From positions 1 through 25,340 of the forward strand of contig JALVRC010000165.1 of NCBI GenBank assembly GCA_027025255.1: a stretch of DNA of 25,340 nt, given 5' to 3'. The translations under genes and the position numbers were made by a program. Of this stretch, positions 1 to 6,808 are shown one piece after another; the stretch's first letter is position 1, and every line of letters begins with the position of its first letter. Origin of the DNA: Caldifarciminota bacterium (GTDB taxonomy: Bacteria > Hydrothermota > Tepidihabitantia > B3-TA06 > JALVRC01). The notes beneath the pieces were generated by a model that made no database searches, was not told the origin of the DNA, and saw only the letters and a program-made list of their open reading frames with translations.

Positions 1-14
1 GAGGAATAAAAGTA

Positions 15-206
15 ATGACAAAGACTTGTGCAGTTTGTGGAAAAAAGGTAGTGTTTGGAAATACAATAAGTCATGCTCATAATGTAAGCAGAAGAAAATT
101 TTATCCCAACCTTCATAAAGTAAAGGTTCGGATGGATGGAGAGGTAAAAAAGGTATATGTTTGTAGCAAATGTTTAAAAAAGGGTAAGGTGGAAAGAGCA
201 TTTTGA
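15..206 (+). CDS. rpmB: 50S ribosomal protein L28
   Basis: This 63-residue protein is a structural component of the large ribosomal subunit. It starts with a CxxC pair (C5, C8) followed by the typical L28 run NVSRRKFYPNLHKV. A second CxxC pair (C50, C53) lies near the C-terminus, so the four cysteines fit the zinc-binding form of L28. The ATG at 15 follows a GAGGA Shine-Dalgarno-like sequence at bases 1-5, the very edge of the window, so its promoter cannot be seen. It opens the rightward housekeeping run, and the next gene begins 12 nt after its TGA stop. The assignment is secure from sequence pattern and length. Confidence 0.95.
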   Translation: MTKTCAVCGKKVVFGNTISHAHNVSRRKFYPNLHKVKVRMDGEVKKVYVCSKCLKKGKVERAF

Positions 207-218
207 GGTTTATCGTTA

Positions 219-1190
219 TTGGATAAGAATAAAGACACTTCATTATGGAAAAAAATCCCAGCTTCAGTAAAAACAAGTGGAAGAATAATTATTACAGTAA
301 TATTATTTTATTTGATATTGAAGAATATAGATGTAAATGTTGTTTTGGCAACCATTATAAAAGCAAATATATGGGGTCTTGTAGGGGTTTTTTTTATATT
401 TATTCTTTTCTTTCTTTTGTTAATTATTCGTTGGCAAATACTTTTATATGCTCAGGGAATAAAATATCCCCTCTTGTATATAGTAAATAGTTTTATGATA
501 GCATATTTTTTTAACAATCTTTTACCAACAACAATAGGTGGTGATGTTTTTAGGGTTATGTATACCAGGAATAGGGCGAATGTTTCTAAGGCTACGTCAA
601 CTGTAATTGTTGATAGAATGGGCGGGTTTCTTGCATTATTTAGCGTTTTGTTAGCAGCCTCTATAATGTATGCTCTTGTTGAAAAGAGGTATATGTATTT
701 ATATATAGGGCTTGGTGGAGTAGTAATAAGTCTATTGTTTTTCTTTATATTCTTAAATAAATCCGTATACAGGAAATTTTTACCTCTAATTATGAAAGTT
801 CCATATATTGGCGAGAAACTTGGAACTTTATATGATAGTCTTCATCTTTTTAGAAAAAGAAAGTTCTCTCTTTTTTTCTCTTTTCTTTTTTCATTTATGA
901 TACAGCTTTTATTACCCATTTTATGGTTTTGTATCATGTTGACAGTAGCAGGACACAGTAACGTTACAGTTTTCTTCTTTTTTCTTGTTATCCCTCTTGT
1001 AAATAGTATTGCAATGCTTCCTATATCAATTGGAGGCATGGGACTTAGAGAGGGTAGTATTATCGCTTTTTTGACAGGTGCTGGGATTGGTAAAGAAGTA
1101 GCTCTTGCAATTTCTCTTTTGTTTCTTTTGTATAATACATTTTTCAGTCTTATCGGGGGATTAATCTTTCTTATAAGAAGACATTCATGA
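219..1190 (+). CDS. YbhN/LPG-synthase-type flippase-like integral membrane protein
   Basis: This 323-residue polytopic protein has about eight hydrophobic segments. It carries the signature of the lysylphosphatidylglycerol synthase transmembrane (UPF0104/YbhN/AglD) family: NNLLPTTIGGDVFR in the first third and LPISIGGMGLREGS near the C-terminus. Members act at the cytoplasmic membrane, and roles in lipid or polyprenyl-glycan handling have been proposed, but the substrate cannot be read from the sequence. Only the membrane domain is present; the soluble aminoacyl-transferase domain of MprF is missing. The start is TTG at 219, supported by GAGG at 205-208 inside the end of rpmB. The stop overlaps the next ATG (ATGA at 1187-1190), suggesting translational coupling with the RmlD-like gene and perhaps a shared surface-glycan theme. 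Confidence 0.8.
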   Translation: MDKNKDTSLWKKIPASVKTSGRIIITVILFYLILKNIDVNVVLATIIKANIWGLVGVFFIFILFFLLLIIRWQILLYAQGIKYPLLYIVNSFMIAYFFNNLLPTTIGGDVFRVMYTRNRANVSKATSTVIVDRMGGFLALFSVLLAASIMYALVEKRYMYLYIGLGGVVISLLFFFIFLNKSVYRKFLPLIMKVPYIGEKLGTLYDSLHLFRKRKFSLFFSFLFSFMIQLLLPILWFCIMLTVAGHSNVTVFFFFLVIPLVNSIAMLPISIGGMGLREGSIIAFLTGAGIGKEVALAISLLFLLYNTFFSLIGGLIFLIRRHS

Positions 1191-2014
1191 AATTATTTAT
1201 TTCAGGTGGTAGAGGAAGATTGGGAAGTAAAATAGTTGATTATTTAAAAGATAGATACACAGTTCTGTATCCTGGTAGGAAAGAGCTGGATCTTACCTTT
1301 TTTCAGAAAGTAATGGCTTACTTTATAGAAGAAAAGCCAGATATAATAATTCATACTGCTGCTTTTACTAATGTTGATAAGTGTGAAGAGGACAGAGATA
1401 GGGCATACAGAGAAAATATACTTGCTACACTATATCTTAAGAATGCTGCAGAGTATTTAAATATTCCTTTAGTATATTTTTCAACTGATTATGTTTTTGA
1501 TGGTTTGAAAACCACTCCTTATAGAGAGTATGATAAAACTGTTCCTGTTAATTATTACGGCACTACTAAACTTGCAGGAGAAGAAATTGTTAAAACACTT
1601 AAGGATTTTGTAATTCTTCGGGTATCTTTACTTTTTGGATCTGGCAATGATTTTATAACCTATGTTCTAAAGAGTATATTATCCGATAAGGAAATTACTG
1701 TTTTTACTGATCATATTGGTTCTCCAACAAATATCCTGGATATAGCTAAAGCGTTGGATATTATTTTAAATAATTTTCTCTCAGGAATATATCATCTTGT
1801 TAATCGAGGTGCGTTTTCATATATAGATATAGTTAATATTTGCGAGAGCATTCTAAAGAAAAAGGCATTAATAAGGTTTTCTGAAAGGAATGGGGCTAAA
1901 AGGCCTTACTATACTCCTTTAAGTACAGAGCTTATAGAAAATGTCTTTGGAATAACGATGAAGAATTCAGGAGAAGCTATTGAAGATTACATTTCAAGCT
2001 ATATCAAAGATTAA
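1187..2014 (+). CDS. rfbD: dTDP-4-dehydrorhamnose reductase (RmlD family)
   Basis: This 275-residue NAD(P)-dependent reductase belongs to the extended short-chain dehydrogenase superfamily. The nucleotide-binding GxxGxxG motif is at residues 7-13 (GGRGRLG), STDYVFDG begins at residue 99, and the catalytic YxxxK is Y124/K128. RVSLLFGSGNDFI and a C-terminal substrate-side region match RmlD in order and length. RmlD makes dTDP-L-rhamnose for O-antigen or other surface polysaccharides. The other rml genes (A, B, C) are not in the window, so a related reductase with another sugar is possible. The start overlaps the upstream stop by 4 bp. The 3' end overlaps ispE by 35 bp, an unusually long overlap. 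Confidence 0.8.
   Translation: MKLFISGGRGRLGSKIVDYLKDRYTVLYPGRKELDLTFFQKVMAYFIEEKPDIIIHTAAFTNVDKCEEDRDRAYRENILATLYLKNAAEYLNIPLVYFSTDYVFDGLKTTPYREYDKTVPVNYYGTTKLAGEEIVKTLKDFVILRVSLLFGSGNDFITYVLKSILSDKEITVFTDHIGSPTNILDIAKALDIILNNFLSGIYHLVNRGAFSYIDIVNICESILKKKALIRFSERNGAKRPYYTPLSTELIENVFGITMKNSGEAIEDYISSYIKD
1969..1973 (+). promoter_or_regulatory. Shine-Dalgarno deciding the ispE TTG start
   Basis: AGGAG lies inside the rfbD coding sequence, 6 nt before TTG at 1980. It supports the TTG start and the long overlap. No later ATG would keep the conserved AxSKxNxGL N-terminus. Confidence 0.7.
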
Positions 2015-2801
2015 TATAGGTCTTCATGTAAAAGAAAGAAGAAACGATGGTTATCATAATATTGAAAGCCTTTTTATGCCATTGGCCTTAAGTGATACAA
2101 TAACAATTGAGAATAATACAGAAGAACTCTCCTGTACAGTGAATAAAAAAGATATTCCTTCCGGAATAGAGAATCTTGCATACAGGGCAGCGGATGCTTT
2201 TTTTAGGTATACAAATATCAAAGATCGTGTGAGTATTCATATAGACAAACATATTCCGCAGGGATATGGTCTGGGAGGTGGATCTTCTGATGCAGCATTT
2301 ATAATAAATGTTCTTGATGGGATTTACGAAACGAATCTTACGTATGAGATAAAAAAAACGATTGCTTTAGAGATAGGAACAGATGTTGTTTATTTTTTAA
2401 GACCAAGGCCAGCACTTGTTGAGGGGAAGGGAGATATAGTAACTCATCTTGGAAATTTTAGTAGTGATTTATGGGTTTTGTTGTATTTCCCGGAAATTTC
2501 TTTTAAAACAAAAGAAGCTTATACAAAGCTTAGTTCCTTGACAAAGCGTAAATTTTATGGTAAAATTATATTTGAGTATTTAATTCAAAAGAGGTTTTCA
2601 ATTCTTGAGGATTATGTGTTTAATGATTTTGAAATGGTAGTGAAAGATTTTATAGATACAGAAAAAATAAGGCATAGGTTTAAAGAGCTCGGTGCTTTAC
2701 TAACAGGGATGACGGGTAGCGGAACCGGTTTTTACGGAATATTTGATAGTTTGCCTGCATTAAAGCAAGGGAAATGGATAATTACAAGATTTTATTTATG
2801 A
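1980..2801 (+). CDS. ispE: 4-diphosphocytidyl-2-C-methyl-D-erythritol kinase
   Basis: This 273-residue GHMP kinase phosphorylates CDP-methylerythritol in the non-mevalonate isoprenoid pathway. The N-terminal AISKINIGLHV carries the catalytic lysine (K10). The ATP-binding loop is L98-GGG-SSDAA, D135 in GTDVVYFL matches the catalytic aspartate, and LTGMTGSGTGFYGIF is the third GHMP motif. I chose the TTG at 1980 because the conserved N-terminus needs it and AGGAG stands at 1969-1973, 6 nt upstream. The start therefore lies 35 bp inside rfbD. The TGA stop (2799-2801) is followed on the next base by the tRNA-Gln gene. Confidence 0.92.
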   Translation: MKITFQAISKINIGLHVKERRNDGYHNIESLFMPLALSDTITIENNTEELSCTVNKKDIPSGIENLAYRAADAFFRYTNIKDRVSIHIDKHIPQGYGLGGGSSDAAFIINVLDGIYETNLTYEIKKTIALEIGTDVVYFLRPRPALVEGKGDIVTHLGNFSSDLWVLLYFPEISFKTKEAYTKLSSLTKRKFYGKIIFEYLIQKRFSILEDYVFNDFEMVVKDFIDTEKIRHRFKELGALLTGMTGSGTGFYGIFDSLPALKQGKWIITRFYL

Positions 2802-2873
2802 TGGGGCGTCGTCTAATTGGCAGGACCCAGGATTTTGGATCCTGGTGTCGAGGTTCGAGTCCTCGCGCCCCAG
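2802..2873 (+). tRNA. tRNA-Gln (anticodon TTG)
   Basis: This is a 72-nt cloverleaf. The acceptor stem is TGGGGCG (2802-2808) paired with CGCCCCA (2866-2872), with discriminator G at 2873. The anticodon stem CAGGA/TCCTG closes the loop TTTTGGA, giving anticodon TTG for codon CAA. The T arm CGAGG-TTCGAGT-CCTCG spans 2849-2865. The first pair is U1-A72, the weak pair typical of glutamine tRNAs. CCA is not encoded, so a CCA-adding enzyme is needed. The tRNA begins on the base after the ispE stop and ends 7 nt before prs, so it is almost certainly cut out of a longer mRNA. Confidence 0.95.
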
Positions 2874-2880
2874 GTTTAAA

Positions 2881-3822
2881 ATGGCAATTAAAGAATTAAA
2901 GGTTTTTGTAGGAAGTGCACATAAAGAATTTGGAGAAGAGGTATGCAGGTATCTGGGTATAGAGCCAGGAAGAAGTAAAGTAAGTCGCTTTAGAGATGGA
3001 GAATTAAAGGTGAAAATAGAAGAGAATGTTAGAGGGGTTGACACATTTATTATTCAACCTACACTTCCACCTGGTGATAATATAATAGAGCTTTTGTTAT
3101 TTATTGATGCATTGAAGAGAGCGTCTGCAAGGCGTATTACTGCGGTTATTCCGTACTATGGATATGCCAGACAGGATAGAAAAGATGAACCACGTGTGCC
3201 AATTTCAGCAAGGCTTATGGCAGATCTTCTTACAGTAGCCGGGGCCAGTAGAGTACTTGCTCTTGATTTACATGCCGATCAGATACAGGGTTTCTTTTCT
3301 ATCCCTGTAGATAATTTAAATGCAATCCCGGTATATGTGGAATATCTTAAATCTGTTAATATAAAAGATGCTGTTGTTGTAGCTCCTGATATTGGTAGTG
3401 CTAATAAGGCCAGAAATTTTGCACGAAGTATAGGGCAATTTGAAATAGCTATTGTAGATAAAAGAAGAGAAAAGGCGAATGAAGCAAAGGCATTTCATCT
3501 TGTTGGTAATGTAGAAGGTAAACATGCCATAATTTTTGATGATATTATAGATACCGGAGGGACTTTGTTGGAGGCATCACGCGTATTAAAAGAGAATGGA
3601 GCGGTCTCAATCTGGTGCATAGCCACCCATGCAATTTTGTCAGGGAATGCTGTAGACAAACTAAATGACTCGTACATAGAAAATATAATTGTTACAAATT
3701 CTCTTCCAATAAGAGAAAAAATTACGGAAAAATTCACTATTTTATCTATCGCTCATTTAATGGGTGAGGCAATAAGACGGATACATAATGAAGAATCAAT
3801 CAGTAGTCTTTTTATAATTTAA
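2881..3822 (+). CDS. prs: Ribose-phosphate pyrophosphokinase (PRPP synthetase)
   Basis: This 313-residue enzyme makes PRPP from ribose 5-phosphate and ATP for nucleotide, histidine and tryptophan synthesis. Family motifs appear in order: SRFRDGELKVKI, the ATP-side loop RITAVIPYYGYARQDRK, the divalent-cation motif LDLHADQIQGFF, and the PRPP-binding loop FDDIIDTGGTL with D220 and D221. The open frame runs upstream into the tRNA, but the ATG at 2881 gives the family N-terminus (AIKELKVFVGSAHKE) and the normal length. Only 7 nt (GTTTAAA) separate it from the mature tRNA 3' end, so there is no room for a normal Shine-Dalgarno outside the tRNA. L25 follows in the same run. Confidence 0.94.
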   Translation: MAIKELKVFVGSAHKEFGEEVCRYLGIEPGRSKVSRFRDGELKVKIEENVRGVDTFIIQPTLPPGDNIIELLLFIDALKRASARRITAVIPYYGYARQDRKDEPRVPISARLMADLLTVAGASRVLALDLHADQIQGFFSIPVDNLNAIPVYVEYLKSVNIKDAVVVAPDIGSANKARNFARSIGQFEIAIVDKRREKANEAKAFHLVGNVEGKHAIIFDDIIDTGGTLLEASRVLKENGAVSIWCIATHAILSGNAVDKLNDSYIENIIVTNSLPIREKITEKFTILSIAHLMGEAIRRIHNEESISSLFII

Positions 3823-3829
3823 AAAGGAG
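3823..3829 (+). promoter_or_regulatory. Shine-Dalgarno deciding the L25 start
   Basis: AAAGGAG begins on the base after the prs stop. It lies 6 nt before ATG at 3836 but directly abuts the in-frame TTG at 3830, so the ATG is the likely start. Confidence 0.8.
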
Positions 3830-3835
3830 TTGAAA

Positions 3836-4474
3836 ATGATAAAAAATAAATTAACGTTTGTCCCAAGAGAAGAGACAGGGAAAGGCGTGGCAAGGAAATT
3901 AAGAAAAGATAAAAGGATTCCTGCTGTCCTATATGGAAAAGGAGAGGAACCTACTGCTCTTTCTGTAAAGAAAGATGAGTTTCAGAATATCTTAAAAGAG
4001 ATAAAGAATGATTTTCCCATTGTTACACTTCAAAACGAAAAGGATAAGAGAAAGAGGTATAAGGCTCTTATTAAATCTATTCAGATAAATCCTATTAATC
4101 AGGATTATTTAAGTATAGAATTTCAACGTGTACATGCACACCAGATAATTACTTACACAATTCCAATAAAAATTGTTGGAGAAGCAAAGGGTGTTAAAGA
4201 AGGGGGTTTATTAGAGCATCATCTATATGAAATAGATGTAAAAGGAAGCCTGGAGCAAATTCCTCCTTTTATTGAACTGGATATTTCAGATCTTGGAAGA
4301 GATGAGGCTTTACATGTAAAAGATATCAAATGGGGTAAGGTTCAACCTCTAATTGATGAGCATGTAACCATTGTATCCATAGTATCTCCAAGAAAGGAAG
4401 AAGTTACTACTAAGGTAGAAGAAGAGATTGAAGGTCAAGAGGAAGGAGAAGAGCAAGCTTCAAGTGAGGAATGA
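3836..4474 (+). CDS. rplY: 50S ribosomal protein L25/general stress protein Ctc (long form)
   Basis: This 212-residue protein binds 5S rRNA in the large subunit. The N-terminal L25 domain shows TGKGVARKLRKDKRIPAVLYG. A second TL5/CTC-type beta domain follows (about residues 95-190), containing GVKEGGLLEHHLYEIDVKG. The protein ends in a strongly acidic tail (about residues 190-212), common in long L25 proteins. The length fits the CTC form, not the short E. coli RplY. An upstream in-frame TTG would add two residues, but the ribosome-binding-site spacing favours ATG at 3836. The stop overlaps the pth start as ATGA (4471-4474), the usual L25-pth pairing. Confidence 0.92.
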   Translation: MIKNKLTFVPREETGKGVARKLRKDKRIPAVLYGKGEEPTALSVKKDEFQNILKEIKNDFPIVTLQNEKDKRKRYKALIKSIQINPINQDYLSIEFQRVHAHQIITYTIPIKIVGEAKGVKEGGLLEHHLYEIDVKGSLEQIPPFIELDISDLGRDEALHVKDIKWGKVQPLIDEHVTIVSIVSPRKEEVTTKVEEEIEGQEEGEEQASSEE

Positions 4475-5025
4475 ACATATATGGATTGGGCAATCCTGGT
4501 GTTTTGTATAGAGATACGCGGCATAATGTAGGGTTTATGGTTATTGATAGAATTGCAAAAGATAAGGGTTTAAGGCCTACGGTAAAAGGGAATGCGTTGA
4601 TTTATAAATGGGATATACATAGACTTATAAAGCCAATGCTTTATATGAATAATTCAGGGATTGTATGTAGAGATATACAGGCAAGATTTCCTTCTTCAAT
4701 GCTTGTTGTTTACGATGATTTTTATCTGCCCCTTGGCAGTATTCGTATAAGAAAAAGAGGAGGGGATGGAGGCCATAAAGGAATTTCTTCAATAATCTAC
4801 GTTCTTGAAACTGAAGATATCCCTCGGATTAGATTGGGTATAGGTCCAATATCTAATAACTCTTTAGTAAAAGATTTTGTTTTAAAGAATTTTTTACCTG
4901 AAGAGAAGGAAACAGTTGAACAGATGATAAATACAGCTGTTGAAGCGATTGAAACTATTGTAAATGACGGTTTAGAAAAAGCAATGAATAAATTTAATGC
5001 AAAAAGGAGAGTAAATGAAATATAA
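4471..5025 (+). CDS. pth: Peptidyl-tRNA hydrolase
   Basis: This 184-residue cytosolic esterase frees tRNA from prematurely released peptidyl-tRNA. GLGNPG holds N8 and TRHNVGF holds the catalytic His (H18). MNNSG holds N60, equivalent to E. coli N68 by motif. YDDFYLPLG carries the aspartate (D82) that supports the catalytic His. The RNA-contact motif reads GGHKG, with K103 where many Pth proteins have Asn. Other families also vary there, so activity is still expected. The N-terminus is two residues shorter than in E. coli, as forced by the ATGA overlap with L25. Its 3' end overlaps rpsF by 11 bp. Confidence 0.92.
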   Translation: MNIYGLGNPGVLYRDTRHNVGFMVIDRIAKDKGLRPTVKGNALIYKWDIHRLIKPMLYMNNSGIVCRDIQARFPSSMLVVYDDFYLPLGSIRIRKRGGDGGHKGISSIIYVLETEDIPRIRLGIGPISNNSLVKDFVLKNFLPEEKETVEQMINTAVEAIETIVNDGLEKAMNKFNAKRRVNEI

Positions 5026-5296
5026 AAGTATTCTTATGTATAATCCTGATCTGGAAGAACAGGCTCAGGATAAATTAAAGGAGGATTTTAAAGAAATTCT
5101 GAAAAAATATGAAATTAACATATTAGAAGAGCAGACTCCAGAAAAAAAGACCCTATTTCATCCTATTAAAAAGAAGGAAGAGGTTAATTTTTATATATTG
5201 TATTTTGAGGCAGATCCTTTGTCTATAGAGAAAATAAGGAAAGATATCAGGCATGATGAGCGTATTTTAAGATATATGATACTTAAGGAGATTTAA
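5015..5296 (+). CDS. rpsF: 30S ribosomal protein S6
   Basis: This 93-residue small-subunit protein pairs with S18 on the ribosome platform. The pattern KYKSILMYNPDLEE at the N-terminus and IRHDERILRYMIL at the C-terminus is typical of S6. The ATG at 5015 is preceded by GGAGAG at 5006-5011 and overlaps the pth stop by 11 bp. It heads the conserved rpsF-ssb-rpsR-rplI block, whose order supports all four assignments. Confidence 0.93.
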   Translation: MKYKSILMYNPDLEEQAQDKLKEDFKEILKKYEINILEEQTPEKKTLFHPIKKKEEVNFYILYFEADPLSIEKIRKDIRHDERILRYMILKEI

Positions 5297-5297
5297 A

Positions 5298-5687
5298 ATG
5301 GCCTGCTTAAAAATTCCAAACATTAATTATATCATTGTTAGTGGAAGATTAACAAGAGATCCTGAATTAAGATATACTCCTAAGGGTACTCCTGTCGCCT
5401 CATTTTCCATAGCTGTTTCCAGGTACACCAAGAATAAAGATTCAGGTGAGATTAAAGAAGAGGCAAGTTTTTTTAATATTATAGCGTGGGACAACCTTGC
5501 TGATAGATGTGCAGATAGGTTGTCAAAAGGTAGTGCTGTTGTTGTTGAGGGGTATTTAAGGAGTAGAAAATATGAAACTCAGGCAGGAGATACGAGATAT
5601 ATAGTTGAGATTGTATCAAGAAGGGTTCAATTCCTTGATAAACAAGAGACTCAGGAAGAAGTCTCAGAAAACCCAGATTTAATATAA
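5298..5687 (+). CDS. ssb: Single-stranded DNA-binding protein
   Basis: This 129-residue protein has one OB fold (residues 8-115). It shows VSGRLTRDPELRYTPKGTPVASFSIAVSR, FFNIIAWDNLADRCADRLSKGSAVVVEG and the strand IVSRRVQFLDK. It coats single-stranded DNA in replication and repair. The C-terminal linker is very short, and the protein ends SENPDLI instead of the acidic DDDIPF-type tip that recruits partner proteins in E. coli. The tail is still acidic and ends in two hydrophobic residues, so partner binding may persist in altered form. It sits between rpsF and rpsR as in many bacteria. Confidence 0.92.
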   Translation: MACLKIPNINYIIVSGRLTRDPELRYTPKGTPVASFSIAVSRYTKNKDSGEIKEEASFFNIIAWDNLADRCADRLSKGSAVVVEGYLRSRKYETQAGDTRYIVEIVSRRVQFLDKQETQEEVSENPDLI

Positions 5688-5696
5688 GGAGGTTTT

Positions 5697-5897
5697 GTGG
5701 CAAGAAAATGTAGTTTTTGTGAAAGAAATGTAAAAACTCTGGATCCTATGGATCCTATTCTTAAGGAATTTTTAACTGATAGTGGGAAAATTTTACCAAG
5801 AAAAGCGACAGGGTTGTGCAGCAAACATCAAAGGATGATGACAAAGGCTATTAAACAGGCAAGAAATCTTGGTATTTTGCCTTATACATTGTTGTAG
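5697..5897 (+). CDS. rpsR: 30S ribosomal protein S18
   Basis: This 66-residue small-subunit protein carries a CxxC (C5, C8) and a CxxH (C41, H44), fitting zinc-binding S18. The core KATGLCSKHQRMMTKAIKQARNLGILPYT is diagnostic. The start is GTG at 5697, placed 4 nt after a strong AAGGAGG (5686-5692) that overlaps the ssb stop. It is the S6 partner and lies in the conserved ribosomal block. Confidence 0.94.
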   Translation: MARKCSFCERNVKTLDPMDPILKEFLTDSGKILPRKATGLCSKHQRMMTKAIKQARNLGILPYTLL

Positions 5898-5905
5898 GAG
5901 TTATT

Positions 5906-6370
5906 ATGAAGATACTTTTAATTAAAGATTTTGATAAGCTTGGGAAGAAAGGAGACATTAAAGAGGTAAAGAATGGATATGCAAGAAACTTTCTAATTCC
6001 TCAAGGCATTGCTATTGAAGCAACTCCTTCAAAGATAAAACACTTTAAAGATATTGAGTATCAAAGGCGTGGAAAGTACGAAAAAGAGAAAGAGCATGCT
6101 CTGTCTTTGAAAGAAAAGCTTGATGGTTTATATCTTACATTCTCTTTAAAGACAGCACAGGAAGGTAGACATTTTGGAGCAGTAACAACTCATGATATTT
6201 CAGATATGATAAAAGAGTGCGTAAACATTGAGATAGATCATCATGTAATAAAGCTTGACCATCTTTTGAAAAAAGCAGGTCAATATGATATTGAACTATC
6301 GCTTCATCCTGAGGTGAAGGCGTCAGTACACCTGGACATAAAAGAAGAAGAGGATACACAGGGAGGCTGA
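5906..6370 (+). CDS. rplI: 50S ribosomal protein L9
   Basis: This 154-residue large-subunit protein opens with MKILLIKDFDKLGKKGDIKEVKNGYARNFLIP, the L9 N-terminal domain with its conserved NGYARNFLIP. A helical connector follows (about residues 50-75) and then the C-terminal rRNA-binding domain with GRHFGAVTTHDI. The TGA stop at 6368-6370 is in the same reading frame as the next gene, with no base between the stop and that gene's first codon. Confidence 0.95.
   Translation: MKILLIKDFDKLGKKGDIKEVKNGYARNFLIPQGIAIEATPSKIKHFKDIEYQRRGKYEKEKEHALSLKEKLDGLYLTFSLKTAQEGRHFGAVTTHDISDMIKECVNIEIDHHVIKLDHLLKKAGQYDIELSLHPEVKASVHLDIKEEEDTQGG
6361..6366 (+). promoter_or_regulatory. Shine-Dalgarno for an ATT-initiated gene
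   Basis: GGGAGG lies within the last codons of rplI, 4 nt before ATT at 6371 and 10 nt before a second in-frame ATT at 6377. No other ribosome-binding site is visible before the GTG at 6422. Confidence 0.6.
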
Positions 6371-6808
6371 ATTTTTATTCCAGTTGAGTTTGAAGGTATA
6401 TTTAGTGTTAAAGATGATTATGTGATAATCTTAAGGGATGAAGAAAAGGTAAATGCGCTTCCTATCTATATTGATCCAATGCAAGCAGCAGTTATAACAT
6501 ATATTAGAGAGAGAAAGACAATAGAAAGACCTATAACTGTTGACGTGGTTTCTCTTATAAGTAAGGCTTTAGATGCAGAACTGGAAGAAGTAATAATAAA
6601 TGAAGTAAAAGAAGGTGTTTTTTATGCAAAGCTTGTTTTGAAGAAAAACGAAAAGATAATTTCTATAGATGTAAGGCCTTCAGATGCGATTGCAATATCG
6701 GTTAATGAAGATTTGCCAATCTTTTGTAGTAAGAATGTAATGGATGAGGCAGGTGTAGATTTTAGTAGTATAAGAGGAGCTGTTTCTAATGATACGGAGG
6801 AAATATAA
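6371..6808 (+). CDS. Bifunctional nuclease family protein (DUF151), probable ATT start
   Basis: This protein of about 145 residues has the DUF151/BFN fold signature: VIILRDEEKVNALPIYIDPMQAAVI, a central VFYAKLVLKKN and VRPSDAIAISVNEDLPIFC. Nuclease activity has been reported for some plant homologues, but the bacterial role is unclear. The conserved family N-terminus extends above the first conventional start (GTG 6422). In that frame the sequence reads FIPVEFEGIFSVKDDY back to ATT at 6371, immediately after the rplI TGA, with GGGAGG at 6361-6366. I therefore extend it to ATT 6371; ATT 6377 is an alternative. The stop overlaps the tyrS ATG by one base. Confidence 0.78.
   Translation: MFIPVEFEGIFSVKDDYVIILRDEEKVNALPIYIDPMQAAVITYIRERKTIERPITVDVVSLISKALDAELEEVIINEVKEGVFYAKLVLKKNEKIISIDVRPSDAIAISVNEDLPIFCSKNVMDEAGVDFSSIRGAVSNDTEEI

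Noticed and set aside
2845..2880. Longer open frame for prs beginning inside the tRNA gene
   Set aside because: The extra 12 residues come from the tRNA sequence and are not part of the PRPP synthetase family. ATG 2881 gives the normal N-terminus.
4768..4779. Lys103 in Pth as a sign of inactivation
   Set aside because: The catalytic His, Asp and the other Asn residues are present, and this position varies in other Pth proteins.
6368..6370. TGA recoded as an amino acid, joining rplI and the DUF151 gene
   Set aside because: TGA ends several other well-bounded genes here (rpmB, ispE, L25), and L9 has its normal length at this stop. A standard code with a new start after the stop is simpler.
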